A DNA stretch of 64,000 nucleotides, taken from the NCBI RefSeq assembly GCF_900166965.1, contig NZ_FUZI01000007.1, forward strand, positions 60,557 through 124,556, written 5' to 3'. The notes below the pieces were generated by a model. It ran no database searches, had not been told where the DNA came from, and was given only the letters and a program-made list of their open reading frames with translations. Positions 9,048-20,797 of this stretch are shown here, piece after piece (positions within the stretch are counted from its first letter, which is position 1; each line of letters starts with the position of its first letter). Both the position numbers and the translations under genes were made by a program. This stretch comes from Photobacterium piscicola. GTDB lineage: Bacteria; Pseudomonadota; Gammaproteobacteria; Enterobacterales; Vibrionaceae.

Positions 9048-10460
9048 ATGAAAAAGACCAAGATCGTATGTACGATTGGACCAAAAACTGAATCTGTAGA
9101 AATGCTTACTAAACTAGCTAACGCTGGTATGAACGTAATGCGTCTTAACTTCTCACACGGTGACTTCGAAGAACACGGTCAGCGTATCACTAACCTACGT
9201 GAAGTTATGGCTAACACAGGCAAAGAACTAGCAATTTTGCTAGATACTAAAGGTCCTGAAATTCGTACTATCAAACTAGAAGGTGGCAATGACTTCACTC
9301 TAGTAGCTGGTCAAGATTTCACTTTCACAACAGATACATCTGTAGTCGGTAATCAAGACCGTGTGGCAGTGACTTACCCTGGTTTTGCTAAAGATCTAGC
9401 AAAAGGCAACATTATCCTAGTAGACGATGGTCTAATTGAAATGGAAGTGTTGGAAACAACAGAAACTGAAGTTAAGTGTAAAGTACTTAACAGCGGTGAC
9501 CTAGGCGAAAACAAAGGTGTTAACCTTCCTGGCGTTTCTGTAAAACTTCCAGCTCTTGCTGAAAAAGATAAAGCTGACCTTAAATTTGGTTGTGAGCAAG
9601 GCGTTGATTTTGTTGCTGCATCTTTTATCCGTAAGGCTGAAGACGTACTAGAAATCCGCGCGCTACTAGAAGCAAACGGCGGCGCTGACATTCAAATCAT
9701 CTCTAAGATCGAAAACCAAGAAGGTGTTGATAACTTTGACGCTATTCTTGAAGCATCTGACGGTATCATGGTTGCTCGTGGTGACCTTGGTGTTGAGATT
9801 CCAGTTGAAGAAGTTATCTTTGCTCAAAAGATGATGATCGAGAAGTGTAACCGCGCTCGTAAAGTAGTTATCACTGCAACACAAATGCTTGATTCAATGA
9901 TCAAGAACCCACGTCCAACACGCGCAGAAGCGGGTGACGTTGCTAACGCAATCATGGATGGTACTGATGCAGTAATGCTTTCTGGTGAATCAGCTAAGGG
10001 TAAATACCCAATCGAAGCTGTAACTATCATGGCGCAAATCTGTGCACGTACAGATAAAGTACTTAAAGCTGAGCTAGGTTCACGTCTAGATAGCCCACGT
10101 CTACGTATTACTGAAGCGGTATGTAAAGGTGCAGTTGACACAGCAGAGAAACTAAATGCTCCGCTAATCATCGTTGCAACTGAAGCTGGTAAATCTGCTC
10201 GTTCAATCCGTAAGTACTTCCCAACAGCACGTATCCTTGCTGTAACAACAAATACTAAGACAGCGGCTCAACTATGTCTTTCTAAAGGTGTTACACCTGT
10301 TATTGTTGATGCAATCGACAGTACTGATGCATTCTACCTACGCGGTAAAGAGTTAGCTCTTGAAACTGGCCTAGGTGCTAAAGGCGATATCGTTGTTATG
10401 GTTTCTGGCGCACTAGTTGCTTCAGGCACAACCAACACTGCATCTGTTCACGTACTATAA
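9048..10460 (+). CDS. pykF: Pyruvate kinase, type I
   Basis: Final step of glycolysis: phosphoenolpyruvate plus ADP to pyruvate plus ATP. The ATG at 9048 gives 470 residues beginning [16 protein letters not shown], the exact length and start of E. coli PykF, behind a GGAG ribosome binding site. An in-frame upstream ATG at 8994 is less likely. The active-site segment [10 protein letters not shown], the Mg-binding [12 protein letters not shown] stretch and [15 protein letters not shown] are all conserved. High-expression codon bias is evident. PykF enzymes are activated by fructose 1,6-bisphosphate. Confidence 0.97.
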   Translation: MKKTKIVCTIGPKTESVEMLTKLANAGMNVMRLNFSHGDFEEHGQRITNLREVMANTGKELAILLDTKGPEIRTIKLEGGNDFTLVAGQDFTFTTDTSVVGNQDRVAVTYPGFAKDLAKGNIILVDDGLIEMEVLETTETEVKCKVLNSGDLGENKGVNLPGVSVKLPALAEKDKADLKFGCEQGVDFVAASFIRKAEDVLEIRALLEANGGADIQIISKIENQEGVDNFDAILEASDGIMVARGDLGVEIPVEEVIFAQKMMIEKCNRARKVVITATQMLDSMIKNPRPTRAEAGDVANAIMDGTDAVMLSGESAKGKYPIEAVTIMAQICARTDKVLKAELGSRLDSPRLRITEAVCKGAVDTAEKLNAPLIIVATEAGKSARSIRKYFPTARILAVTTNTKTAAQLCLSKGVTPVIVDAIDSTDAFYLRGKELALETGLGAKGDIVVMVSGALVASGTTNTASVHVL

Positions 10461-10480
10461 TTGTTCGTAAATAGACACTA

Positions 10481-10506
10481 AAAAAGGGAGCTTCGGCTCC
10501 CTTTTT
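10481..10506 (+). terminator. pykF terminator
   Basis: Perfect 11-bp stem (10481-10491 with 10496-10506) capped by a TTCG tetraloop with a T tail, 20 bases after the stop. The remainder of the gap to 10808 is AT-rich. It holds a short imperfect repeat of AACAATA-like sequence and no recognisable gene. Confidence 0.95.
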
Positions 10507-10808
10507 ATTCATCGGTAATTGTAATTGTAGCGTCCTTCATATTCCGATATTCTTTGTAACACCGTTATTATTTATAAAATAACAACCATAAAACATAGTT
10601 CATATTGTTATTTTATAAATCAATACCTAACAATAGTAATATTCCCGCCATCAATCCATTTTAATCATTGTTTATCACCCTCTTTAATGTTTAAGCAACA
10701 AACAAAGCCAGTTATACTTCTAATCAATAGACATTCATGCATTAATAACTTTCAACAAAAGTTGTGTTTGGATGCTGTCGAATAAATATAACAACAAAGA
10801 GGGAAACC

Positions 10809-11462
10809 GTGTCCAGTCCTACGCAAACGAATAAAATTATGGAGGTCATACGACAAGATATTTTGCTTGGCAAATTGACGCCAGGACAAAAACTTGTTGT
10901 TGCTGATTTGAAAGAACACTATCAAGTCGGTGCATCACCTATTCGTGAAGCCTTAGTCCAATTATCGTGGAAAAAGTATGTTAAATTTGCCCCACAAAAA
11001 GGTTGCTGGGTAGCGCCTGTTTCTGTGGAAGAACTAACAGATCTTTTTAATGCTCACCAATTAATTTCACATGAATTATTAAAAAAAGCCATTTTACAAG
11101 GTGATGAGGCTTGGGAACTTAATATTCTCACCAGTTACCATAAATTAAGCCGCCTTAATCCAACCTCTGATAACGCTGATCTTTCTGAGTGGGAACAGCG
11201 TCATGGTGATTTTCATATTGCTATTTTATCGGGCAGTAATTCTCCGGTATTACTTGATCTTTACCTTGATATTTATGAGCAACTTAAGCGTTATCGTCAT
11301 ATTTGGCTAAGTCAATCTCGTGATAGCGAAAACCGTTATCATGATGGTGGAGAACATGAAGCGTTAATGAAAGCAGTCTTAGATCGTGATGTTGAACTAG
11401 CACGAACAATCATGCATGACCACTCAAAAAATGCCGTCAGTTCAGTGAGTCCATATCTCTAG
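10809..11462 (+). CDS. GntR-family transcriptional regulator (FCD subfamily)
   Basis: A 217-residue DNA-binding regulator. An N-terminal winged helix (MEVIRQDILLGKLTPGQKL through SPIREALVQL) is followed by an FCD ligand-binding domain with HGDFHIAIL near residue 135 and a C-terminal helix with HEALMKAVLDRDVELART, the usual metal/ligand histidines. The order of motifs and the RYRHIWL stretch resemble E. coli CsiR, but the ligand and targets are unknown. The GTG at 10809, with an AGAGGG ribosome binding site, is preferred over an upstream GTG at 10764 that adds an unconserved extension. It converges on ilvIH, so no operon partner identifies its target. Confidence 0.8.
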   Translation: MSSPTQTNKIMEVIRQDILLGKLTPGQKLVVADLKEHYQVGASPIREALVQLSWKKYVKFAPQKGCWVAPVSVEELTDLFNAHQLISHELLKKAILQGDEAWELNILTSYHKLSRLNPTSDNADLSEWEQRHGDFHIAILSGSNSPVLLDLYLDIYEQLKRYRHIWLSQSRDSENRYHDGGEHEALMKAVLDRDVELARTIMHDHSKNAVSSVSPYL

Positions 11463-11485
11463 ATTTACTCCAATAATTAAACAGC

Positions 11486-11520
11486 AAAAAACCCATGCCA
11501 CATTAATGTCATGGGTTTTT
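11486..11520. terminator. Bidirectional terminator between the GntR gene and ilvH
   Basis: Perfect 11-bp stem (11486-11496 with 11510-11520), A-rich on one side and T-rich on the other, in a 74-base convergent gap. Confidence 0.88.
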
Positions 11521-11536
11521 TTGTTATACTCTAAGA

Positions 11537-12034
11537 CTATGCTTTTAAAGCACGCTCACCACGAGCTAAACCAACAATACCACTACGAGCCACTTCAATG
11601 ATCTCTGTCGCCTCACCCACTGCAGCTAAAAATGCATCTAGCTTACCGCCGGTTCCCACCAATTGGATGGTATAAATCTGACTGGTTACATCAACAATTA
11701 AGCCTCTAAAAATATCAGCAGTACGTTTTACCTCTGCTCGCGCAAAACCACTGGCTTTGACTTTTACCAACATTAATTCTCGTTCAATATGATCAGATGC
11801 CGTGACATTACTGACCTTTAAAATATCGATGAGTTTGTGCAGCTGTTTTTCAATTTGTTCATACGCGGCTTCATCTTCAACGTGGGTAGTAATATTTAAC
11901 CGTGATAAGGTAGGATCATCCGTTGGAGCAACAGTTAATGACTCGATGTTATAACCACGTTGGGAAAATAAGCCCACCACCCGTGACAAAGCCCCTGGCT
12001 GGTTTTCAAGTAATACTGAAATAATTCTACGCAT
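11537..12034 (-). CDS. ilvH: Acetolactate synthase III small (regulatory) subunit
   Basis: Regulatory subunit of acetohydroxyacid synthase III, binding valine for feedback inhibition. At 165 residues it is close to E. coli IlvH. The N-terminal ACT domain begins [33 protein letters not shown], and a C-terminal ALS_ss domain follows. Its ATG overlaps the ilvI stop (TAATG), so the two subunits are translationally coupled. Confidence 0.95.
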   Translation of the reverse strand: MRRIISVLLENQPGALSRVVGLFSQRGYNIESLTVAPTDDPTLSRLNITTHVEDEAAYEQIEKQLHKLIDILKVSNVTASDHIERELMLVKVKASGFARAEVKRTADIFRGLIVDVTSQIYTIQLVGTGGKLDAFLAAVGEATEIIEVARSGIVGLARGERALKA

Positions 12035-13752
12035 TATGTACGCTCCGTTTTACTTAACCACATGTCACTCATCGCACCACCACGAATCAACATCGGGTAC
12101 ACATGCTCAGTTTCATCAACACTGATATCAATAAAAACCAATTTATCTTTCAAGGCTAATGCTTGTTCTAATTGCTGATCCAACTGTTTAGGATCGGAAA
12201 TACGAACCCCAACATGACCATAAGCTTCAGCAATCGCGGCAAAATCAGGCACAGAATCCATATAAGATTGAGAATGACGACCTTGATAAATCATATCTTG
12301 CCATTGCTTTACCATGCCAAGAAAACGATTATTAAGATTGATAATTTTCACGGGAATATCGTATTGCAATGCGGTTGAAAGCTCTTGAATATTCATTTGA
12401 ATACTGCCATCCCCCGTTACGCACACCACTTCTGCATCAGGTAATGCAAATTTAACCCCCATTGCTGCAGGCAGACCAAATCCCATAGTGCCAAGACCGC
12501 CTGAATTGATCCAACGTCGAGGTTTATCAAATGGATAATACAATGCGGCGAACATTTGATGCTGACCTACATCGGAAGAGACATAAGCATCACCATCAGT
12601 AAGACGATACAAAGATTCAATTACCTGTTGCGGTTTAATGCGATCTGTTGTGGTGTCATAGCGCAGACATTGACGCTGACGCCATGTCGATATTTGTTGC
12701 CACCATGGCTGTAATGCTGCTTGATTATCAATATCGTCTTGCTCATTAACCAATTTAAGCATACACGTCAGCACAGTATCAGCAGAACCTACAATAGGGA
12801 TATCAACCGCCACCGTTTTTGATATCGATGACGGATCAATATCAATGTGCATAATAGTTGCATTGGGGCAGTACTTTTCAAGATTATTAGTGGTGCGATC
12901 ATCAAATCTAACCCCGATCCCAAAAATAAGATCTGCATTATGCATCGCCATATTAGCTTCATAGGTTCCATGCATACCCAACATACCCAAACATTGCGCA
13001 TGTGTTCCCGGAAAAGCACCAAGCCCCATTAGTGTATTAACCACCGGAATATGTAAACTTTCAGCTAATGCTATCAATGGCTCACTACAGTTAGACATCA
13101 CCGCGCCACCACCAACGTACAGCACAGGTTGTTTGGCGGCTAATAAGGCTTTGACACCCCGCTTAATTTGACCTTTATGACCTTGAGTTGTGGGATTATA
13201 AGAACGTAATGCTATCGATTCAGGATACTGGTAGGGATAGGTTTCTGCCGGATTAAGCATATCTTTGGGAATATCAACCACAACCGGCCCTGGACGGCCA
13301 CTGGCAGCAATATAAAACGCTTTTTTGATAATAGTGGGGATATCTTCCGGTTTTGTTACCAAAAAGCTGTGCTTTACGACAGGGCGGGAAATGCCGACCA
13401 TATCACACTCTTGAAAGGCATCATTACCAATCAAGTTACTCATTACTTGGCCGGACAATACAACCAGTGGGATCGAGTCCATATAAGCGGTAGCAATACC
13501 GGTGATCGCATTGGTTGCACCGGGGCCGGAGGTAACAAGGACAACACCCACGTCTCCTGTTGCTCTAGCATAGCCATCAGCCATGTGCACAGCGGCTTGC
13601 TCATGACGTACAAGTACATGTTCAATATCGCTTTTTTCATGTAAAGCATCATAAATATCAAGAACCGAGCCTCCGGGATAACCGAAGATATGCTTAACGC
13701 CTTGATCGATCATTGAACGAACGATCATGTCTGCGCCAGACAACATTTCCAT
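12034..13752 (-). CDS. ilvI: Acetolactate synthase III large (catalytic) subunit
   Basis: Thiamine-diphosphate and FAD enzyme that condenses pyruvate to acetolactate (valine and leucine) or with 2-oxobutyrate (isoleucine). The ATG at 13752 gives 572 residues starting [19 protein letters not shown], close to E. coli IlvI, behind a GGAG site. A frame extension to 13812 adds an unconserved leader. The catalytic Glu lies in [20 protein letters not shown], and the ThDP motif [12 protein letters not shown] is near residue 440. In E. coli the ilvIH operon lies next to leuO and is controlled by Lrp and LeuO. The neighbourhood here is similar, but with an acyl-CoA ligase gene in between. Confidence 0.96.
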   Translation of the reverse strand: MEMLSGADMIVRSMIDQGVKHIFGYPGGSVLDIYDALHEKSDIEHVLVRHEQAAVHMADGYARATGDVGVVLVTSGPGATNAITGIATAYMDSIPLVVLSGQVMSNLIGNDAFQECDMVGISRPVVKHSFLVTKPEDIPTIIKKAFYIAASGRPGPVVVDIPKDMLNPAETYPYQYPESIALRSYNPTTQGHKGQIKRGVKALLAAKQPVLYVGGGAVMSNCSEPLIALAESLHIPVVNTLMGLGAFPGTHAQCLGMLGMHGTYEANMAMHNADLIFGIGVRFDDRTTNNLEKYCPNATIMHIDIDPSSISKTVAVDIPIVGSADTVLTCMLKLVNEQDDIDNQAALQPWWQQISTWRQRQCLRYDTTTDRIKPQQVIESLYRLTDGDAYVSSDVGQHQMFAALYYPFDKPRRWINSGGLGTMGFGLPAAMGVKFALPDAEVVCVTGDGSIQMNIQELSTALQYDIPVKIINLNNRFLGMVKQWQDMIYQGRHSQSYMDSVPDFAAIAEAYGHVGVRISDPKQLDQQLEQALALKDKLVFIDISVDETEHVYPMLIRGGAMSDMWLSKTERT

Positions 13753-14034
13753 ATTTTGTCTCCAGATCGATAAAACATAGTTAGGGCTTATTTTTAGCCT
13801 AATAAAAAACATGAATACTCATGCTATGTTTATCATGGTTATAATAATAACCACGAATAACCGTAACAACTTTAACGCTTTTGCATCATTCATTGCTAGA
13901 GCAAAAGACAAGTTTACGGTTTATATCTATCGGATCTAAAATTGTTAATGTTTTATATAGATCTTAGTAAACTCTATACTACCAACGACTACTATTCGAT
14001 GTGAATTCAGAATATCTCTCTTTACTCAAATAAA

Positions 14035-14058
14035 AAAAAGAAGCCTTAAAGGCTTCTT
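14035..14058 (-). terminator. Terminator of the acyl-CoA ligase gene
   Basis: An 8-bp stem (14038-14045 with 14051-14058). On the minus strand it is followed by a long T run (the A run at 14032-14039). The 13753-14034 gap, which is the ilvI upstream region, is AT-rich with TATAAC/TATAAT-like elements but no site I can assign firmly. Confidence 0.8.
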
Positions 14059-14082
14059 TCTTAAATCTAAGCAAAAAATAGA

Positions 14083-15906
14083 TTAGTCGTCTTTTTGTTG
14101 CGCTTTTTTATGGCTTTCTTCGTACATATGTTCAATCTCTTTATGGTAACGATCTTGAATCACTTTACGACGTAATTTTTGCGTTGGTGTTAATTCACCT
14201 TTATCCATTGAGAATGATTTAGGTAATAAGGTGAATTTTTTTACTTGCTCAAAACGTGCTAGATCTTTCTGTAACTCAATCACACGTTTCTCAATTAATT
14301 CAACAATTTGGCTGTGTTTAACCAATTCCATGCGATCTTGATATTTAATATTGAGCTCACGCGCATGTTCTTCTAGTGTTTCAAAACAAGGTACGATCAA
14401 TGCTGATACGAATTTACGGGTGTCAGCAATAACCGCAATTTGTTCAATTAGATGATCTTTACCAATCGCACCTTCAATCACTTGTGGTGCAATATACTTA
14501 CCACCCGATGTTTTCATTAACTCTTTGATACGATCAGTAATAAACAAATTACCTTGCTCATCGATATAACCCGCATCACCGGTTTTAAGAAATCCATCAT
14601 CAGTAAAATTGTTCGCTGTCTCTTCTGGCATATTGTAATAGCCACGCATAACCATCGGACCGCGTACTAAAATTTCATTATCTTTACCAATTTTAACTTC
14701 AGCACCTGGCATTGGCATACCAATTGAATCAGGGTTATAGCAGCGATCATCCCAACAAGACACCGTCGCAGTGGTTTCTGTCATGCCATAGCCTAACTTT
14801 ACGTTAATCCCCATAGCATGGAAAAAACGACCAATGCCCGCATCTAATTTAGCACCGCCACATGGCATACACTTAATATTGCCACCCAATACTGCACGTA
14901 ATTTAGACAGCACCATTTTATCGGCTAAGTTATGGCTTTTCTGTAATAACCATGAAGGCTCACGACACTCTTGACGAGCCAACGACATCCTTGCACCCAT
15001 ATTTACAGCCCAAGTAAAAATCATCTTACGATGAAAAGGGGCACGAGCGACTTTTTCATGAACACCTGAATATATTTTTTCATAAACACGAGGCACAGCA
15101 GACATGTAATTAGGCTTTACTGTCACTAACGCTTCTTTGAGCTTATTGGTATCTGACAGATAACAATTAATGACGCCACGGTGTAAGACATAAAATGTCC
15201 AAGCACGTTCAAAGACATGTGATAACGGTAAGAAACATAATGATGTATCACCTTCATCTAATGCTAAACGTTCATCATGAGCAATAATTTGTGAAGCAAT
15301 ATTAGCATAATCAAGCATTACCCCTTTAGGTGTACCTGTGGTACCCGAGGTATAGATCAGCGTTAATAAATCATCCATAGCCAAGCTGTCTAAACGGGCA
15401 TCAAGCTCTGACTGATACTCTGAAGAGGCTGTTTTTAAAAAATCGACGTAATGACAAACTAATGGGTGTTGAGGTAATTCAACATCATCTGTTAGTGCAA
15501 CAATACGCTCTAAATTCGGACACTGATCAGCAATAGCTACCGCTATATTTAGCTGTGCTTGTCCACCAACAAAGAGGACTTTTACATTGGCATCATTAAT
15601 GATATATGCAGATTGCTGAGGTGTATTGGTTGGATAAATAGGCACCGTAACACAGCGGTTATATAGCGAAGCAAAATCAGCAACCGTCCAACGAGGCATA
15701 TTATTAGCAAAAATACCGACTTTATCTTGTACTGCTAAACCTTGATTTAGTAGTGCTAATGCCAATTGTTGAATTTTTTCACCAAAATTATTCCAGCTAA
15801 TATCTTGCCATTCATCATTAACTTGATGACGTAAAGCAGGCGTGTCGCCTAAGCGCGCAATTTGCTGACGAATACGGTGAACAATATGGAAATCATGTTG
15901 TGCCAT
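14083..15906 (-). CDS. Long-chain acyl-CoA synthetase (AMP-binding)
   Basis: A 607-residue adenylate-forming enzyme that activates long-chain fatty acids with ATP and CoA. The phosphate-binding loop [17 protein letters not shown] is near residue 190. The adenine-site motif GYGMTETTA is near residue 375, and the hinge region [18 protein letters not shown] follows. A final Lys-rich segment with [13 protein letters not shown] carries the catalytic lysine region. It resembles the FadD15/eukaryotic ACSL type more than E. coli FadD. The substrate chain length cannot be read from sequence. It is a single-gene unit with its own terminator. Confidence 0.88.
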   Translation of the reverse strand: MAQHDFHIVHRIRQQIARLGDTPALRHQVNDEWQDISWNNFGEKIQQLALALLNQGLAVQDKVGIFANNMPRWTVADFASLYNRCVTVPIYPTNTPQQSAYIINDANVKVLFVGGQAQLNIAVAIADQCPNLERIVALTDDVELPQHPLVCHYVDFLKTASSEYQSELDARLDSLAMDDLLTLIYTSGTTGTPKGVMLDYANIASQIIAHDERLALDEGDTSLCFLPLSHVFERAWTFYVLHRGVINCYLSDTNKLKEALVTVKPNYMSAVPRVYEKIYSGVHEKVARAPFHRKMIFTWAVNMGARMSLARQECREPSWLLQKSHNLADKMVLSKLRAVLGGNIKCMPCGGAKLDAGIGRFFHAMGINVKLGYGMTETTATVSCWDDRCYNPDSIGMPMPGAEVKIGKDNEILVRGPMVMRGYYNMPEETANNFTDDGFLKTGDAGYIDEQGNLFITDRIKELMKTSGGKYIAPQVIEGAIGKDHLIEQIAVIADTRKFVSALIVPCFETLEEHARELNIKYQDRMELVKHSQIVELIEKRVIELQKDLARFEQVKKFTLLPKSFSMDKGELTPTQKLRRKVIQDRYHKEIEHMYEESHKKAQQKDD

Positions 15907-16275
15907 AAGTACTCTATTTTTTTAGCTTACACTTGTAAGCTGATTTGAGAGATGCAGTCTACAATTCAGTCTTTGAAAAGCCAACTATAATGAATATTAA
16001 ATTATAGTTTCTGATGACCGAGATCACTCTATACCCGCTTACTTATTGTCTTCAATGACTTTTTAAACAAACAATAAAAGTGTAAGAATCTATAAATAAC
16101 ATGGTCTCATAACAGAAAAAGAACCTAAACAATCTACGTGAAAATAGAAACTTTAAATATCATTACTATAAAATCTCGCCACGCTAACCTATTGCTAATC
16201 AAAGCATATGATTTTATTTTTACCATAAAAAAAGCCAGCGTTTAAGCTGGCCTTATAATAACGCTTTATAAACTA
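15907..16275. other. AT-rich intergenic region with leuO terminator
   Basis: No gene is seen. A GCCAGC/GCTGGC hairpin (16234-16239 with 16246-16251), followed on the minus strand by a T run, terminates leuO. The remainder should hold the promoter of the acyl-CoA ligase gene, but no strong -10/-35 pair stands out. Confidence 0.6.
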
Positions 16276-17235
16276 TTAGCTGGTCAGATCACCACAGATA
16301 GCCATTAACTGATCACGCATCCAGATATTACCTTTATCTTTCTGCGTTGATTCATGCCAGCTTAGGTAGCCTGTGATTTTTGCATTAGTAAAAGGCAACG
16401 GCAGTACTTTAATTTGTAAGTTTTCAGCAGATGCTTCAGCTAACCAACGCGGGGCAACGGCAATCAATTCAGATTGGCTAACAACAAACATAATGTCGTT
16501 CAGACTTGCGCCTTGATAAGCATCCTGACAATTTGTTTCACTGTGATTATAGATATCATCAGCAAACATTTTCACATCTGATACTGATTTTAATACAGCA
16601 TGCATTTCGTTACTGAATTCATCAGCAGAAATACTGTCACCAATTCGAGGGTGATTATTAGCTGCAATAGCCACTAACTCATCACAAAATAATTCAGTAC
16701 TACAGAAACCATCTTCATCAAAACGAGTATAGTCAATCACAAAATCAACTTCTTGATAACGCATTTTTTGTGATAATTCGGCATCCACTTCTGCTTCTAA
16801 TTGCAGTTGAATATGTGGTGCTTGTTCGCGCATGGTCGACAATACTGTCGGTGCGAAACGCATATCTGAAGGGCTACAAATTGCGAGTTTAAAAGTGCGG
16901 CTTGATGTTAATGGTGCAAAGATAGAGCAAGGTAATTCGTTTTTTACCAACTGCAATGCTTGACGTAATGGACCAAACAATTGTTTAGCACGTTGCGTTG
17001 GTTGAATACCACGACCATGACGAATGAAAAGATCATCATTAAACATCACTTTTAAACGCGCAACCGCATTACTTACTGCGGGTTGCGACATACCTAAATT
17101 TTGTGCTGCTCGCGTTATATTTTGCTCTTGCATAACGGCATCAAAAACGGTCAATAGATTAAGGTCAACACTACGAAGTGTGGATTCCATACTGAAATTA
17201 TCAACTGCAGCAACTGAAGTAGTCGTTCGGCTCAT
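16276..17235 (-). CDS. leuO: LysR-family regulator LeuO
   Basis: Pleiotropic LysR regulator, an H-NS antagonist that affects leu, ilv, stress and virulence genes in enterics and vibrios. At 319 residues it shows the near-invariant HTH region RSVDLNLLTVFDAVMQEQNITRAAQNLGM and SQPAVSNAVARLKVMFND, which matches E. coli LeuO closely, followed by a periplasmic-binding-like effector domain. It is divergent from leuLABCD across an AT-rich gap, the same arrangement as E. coli. The ATG has an AGAGG ribosome binding site. The effector is not evident from sequence. Confidence 0.95.
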   Translation of the reverse strand: MSRTTTSVAAVDNFSMESTLRSVDLNLLTVFDAVMQEQNITRAAQNLGMSQPAVSNAVARLKVMFNDDLFIRHGRGIQPTQRAKQLFGPLRQALQLVKNELPCSIFAPLTSSRTFKLAICSPSDMRFAPTVLSTMREQAPHIQLQLEAEVDAELSQKMRYQEVDFVIDYTRFDEDGFCSTELFCDELVAIAANNHPRIGDSISADEFSNEMHAVLKSVSDVKMFADDIYNHSETNCQDAYQGASLNDIMFVVSQSELIAVAPRWLAEASAENLQIKVLPLPFTNAKITGYLSWHESTQKDKGNIWMRDQLMAICGDLTS

Positions 17236-17835
17236 GTATACCTCTAAAAATAATCATTATTGGTGCATCGCAACGCTATACATAAGTTAGACATTAAATT
17301 TTTGTCTACAGTGTTTGCTTTGAATGCCCTAGTTGGGATACAGCCAGTATCAACCATATAGATTGATGTAACTAATAATAGAAAATAAGACAATATGAAC
17401 AACCTCTTATTTAAAAATAATTCAGAAATATGAAACTTTAACAATCAAACACTTAGTCGCTAAATCAATATTCTTTAATTTAATATAAATAAAATAACCA
17501 TTCATAAAATAAGATAAAATCACGTTTTAATTTCAAAGATTATCATTTATTTTCAAATATAAATTCACAATGGGAATATTATGTACTTATTATATATTTG
17601 TATTATGTATATATAAACAACCTTAAGTCATTACACCTATAAATATAACAATCAATAACAATTATTAATTTTAATAATAGTTATTTAAAGCACTTCAATA
17701 ATCATTATTAATATTTATCATTCTTAATTGAAATATATATTATTTAATACAGTTATTAAGCGTGATTACGATGTCTATTTTTGGTTATCAAACGATAGCC
17801 TGTTCTTGAAAGTACAAAAAAAACACAACTTTTGG
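17236..17835. other. Very AT-rich leuO-leu intergenic regulatory region
   Basis: About 600 bases with no credible gene, made of A/T tracts and ATTATTAA-type repeats, clearly more AT-rich than the flanking genes. Such regions are typical H-NS binding and LeuO counter-silencing sites, and the divergent leuO promoter must lie here. A 66-codon minus-strand frame at 17244-17444 has no family resemblance and is treated as chance. Confidence 0.55.
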
Positions 17836-17863
17836 TTGACCTATAGCCCGTCTATTTGATATT
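17836..17863 (+). promoter_or_regulatory. Probable leu operon promoter
   Basis: TTGACC at 17836-17841, 16 bases, then GATATT at 17858-17863. Transcription would start about 30 bases before the leader peptide. Confidence 0.5.
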
Positions 17864-17899
17864 CATTTGTTAACCAAATTTATTGAAGTCTTTAATGAA

Positions 17900-17950
17900 A
17901 TGAAAACGTATTTCTATCTCCTCTTAGCCCTCCTCCTTATCGTGACATAA
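17900..17950 (+). CDS. leuL: leu operon leader peptide LeuL
   Basis: A 16-codon peptide, MKTYFYLLLALLLIVT, with six leucine codons in two triplets (CTC CTC TTA and CTC CTC CTT). It precedes an attenuator hairpin system. Stalling at the Leu codons when charged tRNA-Leu is low would favour the antiterminator. This is too short for normal gene callers, but its position, Leu content and downstream structures make it convincing. Confidence 0.85.
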   Translation: MKTYFYLLLALLLIVT

Positions 17951-17953
17951 TCA

Positions 17954-18003
17954 CGCGGGTTGCTATCGAGTGGAAAACACCACTAAAGATTTCAAAACCC
18001 GCG
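17954..18003 (+). promoter_or_regulatory. leu attenuator: antiterminator pairing and central hairpin
   Basis: CGCGGGTT at 17954-17961 is complementary to AACCCGCG at 17996-18003, the 5' arm of the terminator, so it can act as antiterminator. Between them a small stem (17969-17973 with 17980-17984, AGTGG/CCACT) may serve as a pause or spacer hairpin. This is a standard ribosome-mediated attenuation layout. Confidence 0.75.
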
Positions 18004-18023
18004 CAAGCAAGCGCGGGTTTTTT
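17995..18023 (+). terminator. leu operon attenuator terminator
   Basis: Perfect 10-bp GC-rich stem (17995-18004 with 18011-18020) followed by TTT, 44 bases after leuL and 77 bases before leuA. Confidence 0.88.
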
Positions 18024-18100
18024 CATATTTTGACCAGCGCAAGTGAATGCGGAACTCAGTCTTATTACAGGCTCACATATAAAAGTAAAAGGATGTCACT

Positions 18101-19642
18101 ATGAAAGATCAGGTCATTATTTTTGATACCACTTTGCGTGATGGCGAACAAGCTTTATCCGCCAGCCTAACAGTTAAAGAAAAATTGCAAATTGCTTATG
18201 CGCTAGAACGCTTAGGTATCGATGTTATCGAGGCCGGTTTTCCAGTGTCATCCCCTGGTGATTTTGAATCAGTACAAACCATCGCTAAGCACATTAGAAA
18301 CAGTCGTATATGTGCCTTGTCGCGTGCGGTCGAAAAAGACATTGATGTTGCCGCTGAATCGTTAAAAGCCGCTGAATCATTTCGTATCCATACCTTTATT
18401 TCAACCTCAACTGTCCATGTACAAGATAAATTGCGTCGTAGCTATGACGATGTGATTGCGATGGGCATTGCGGCAGTAAAACGGGCGCGTAAATATACCG
18501 ATGATGTCGAGTTTTCCTGTGAAGATGCCGGACGGACACCAATTGATAATTTATGTCGTATGGTAGAAGCCGCAATTGATGCGGGAGCAACGACCATTAA
18601 TATTCCCGATACAGTGGGTTACACCCTACCAAGTGAGTTTGGTGGCATTATCACCCAACTGTTTAATCGTGTACCCAATATCGATAAAGCCATCATCTCC
18701 GTGCATTGTCATGACGATCTTGGTATGTCAGTCGCAAACTCCATGGCAGCCATTCAAGCGGGCGCCCGCCAAGTAGAAGGCACCATTAACGGTTTAGGTG
18801 AACGCGCAGGTAATTGCGCCCTTGAAGAGATAGCGATGATCATTAAAACCCGTCAATCACTATTAGGGGTGCATACCAACCTCAAGCATGATGAAATCCA
18901 TCGCACCAGTAAAATGGTTAGTCAGTTATGTCATATGCCGATTCAAGCCAATAAAGCTATCGTAGGCAGTAATGCTTTTAGTCACTCTTCAGGCATTCAT
19001 CAAGACGGCATGCTGAAAAATAAAAATACCTACGAAATCATGACCCCAAATTCGATTGGTCTTAAAAACCAAGCATTGAACCTTACCAGTCGTTCTGGTC
19101 GTGCCGCGGTTAAGAGTCATATGGATACTCTTGGCTATACCGAGCATGAATATGACCTTGATAAACTGTATACCGATTTTCTTAGCCTAGCCGATAGAAA
19201 AGGCCAAGTGTTTGATTATGATCTTGAAGCCTTAATGCATTTTTCTAATCTGCGCGATGAAGATGACTTTTTCAAAATAAACTATTTAAGCGTCCAATCT
19301 GGCAGTGTAATGGCAACCACTAGCATAAAACTTCAATGTGGCGATCAGGAAAAGTGTGAAGCCGCTGTCGGTAATGGTCCGGTAGATGCCTTGTATCAAT
19401 GTATCTACCGCCTAACAGGGTATGAAATTGTACTTGATAAGTTTGATCTTACCGCCAAAGGCGAAGGTGAAGATGGCCTAGGACAAGCCGATATTATCGC
19501 TAATTACAAAGGCCGCAAGTACCACGGCACAGGCCTTGCGACAGATATTGTAGAAGCGTCAGGTCAAGCGCTGATCCATGTTATCAATAGTATTTATCGT
19601 GCCGATCAAATCGCAACTATCAAACAGCAACATAGCCACTAA
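18101..19642 (+). CDS. leuA: 2-isopropylmalate synthase
   Basis: First committed step of leucine synthesis: condenses acetyl-CoA with 2-oxoisovalerate. At 513 residues it has the usual length. The catalytic TIM barrel has DTTLRDGEQ (9-17), the metal-binding HCHDDLG and the SSGIHQDG motif. A C-terminal LeuA allosteric domain for leucine feedback follows. AAAGGATG is the ribosome binding site. First structural gene after the attenuator. Confidence 0.97.
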   Translation: MKDQVIIFDTTLRDGEQALSASLTVKEKLQIAYALERLGIDVIEAGFPVSSPGDFESVQTIAKHIRNSRICALSRAVEKDIDVAAESLKAAESFRIHTFISTSTVHVQDKLRRSYDDVIAMGIAAVKRARKYTDDVEFSCEDAGRTPIDNLCRMVEAAIDAGATTINIPDTVGYTLPSEFGGIITQLFNRVPNIDKAIISVHCHDDLGMSVANSMAAIQAGARQVEGTINGLGERAGNCALEEIAMIIKTRQSLLGVHTNLKHDEIHRTSKMVSQLCHMPIQANKAIVGSNAFSHSSGIHQDGMLKNKNTYEIMTPNSIGLKNQALNLTSRSGRAAVKSHMDTLGYTEHEYDLDKLYTDFLSLADRKGQVFDYDLEALMHFSNLRDEDDFFKINYLSVQSGSVMATTSIKLQCGDQEKCEAAVGNGPVDALYQCIYRLTGYEIVLDKFDLTAKGEGEDGLGQADIIANYKGRKYHGTGLATDIVEASGQALIHVINSIYRADQIATIKQQHSH

Positions 19643-19655
19643 CGTTATTCATTAA

Positions 19656-20789
<1,134 letters not shown>

Positions 20790-20797
20790 GGAACAGC

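Noticed and set aside
13753..13812. N-terminal extension of ilvI
   Set aside because: The IlvI family starts at MEMLSGAD, and GGAG lies before the ATG at 13752. The extension is not conserved.
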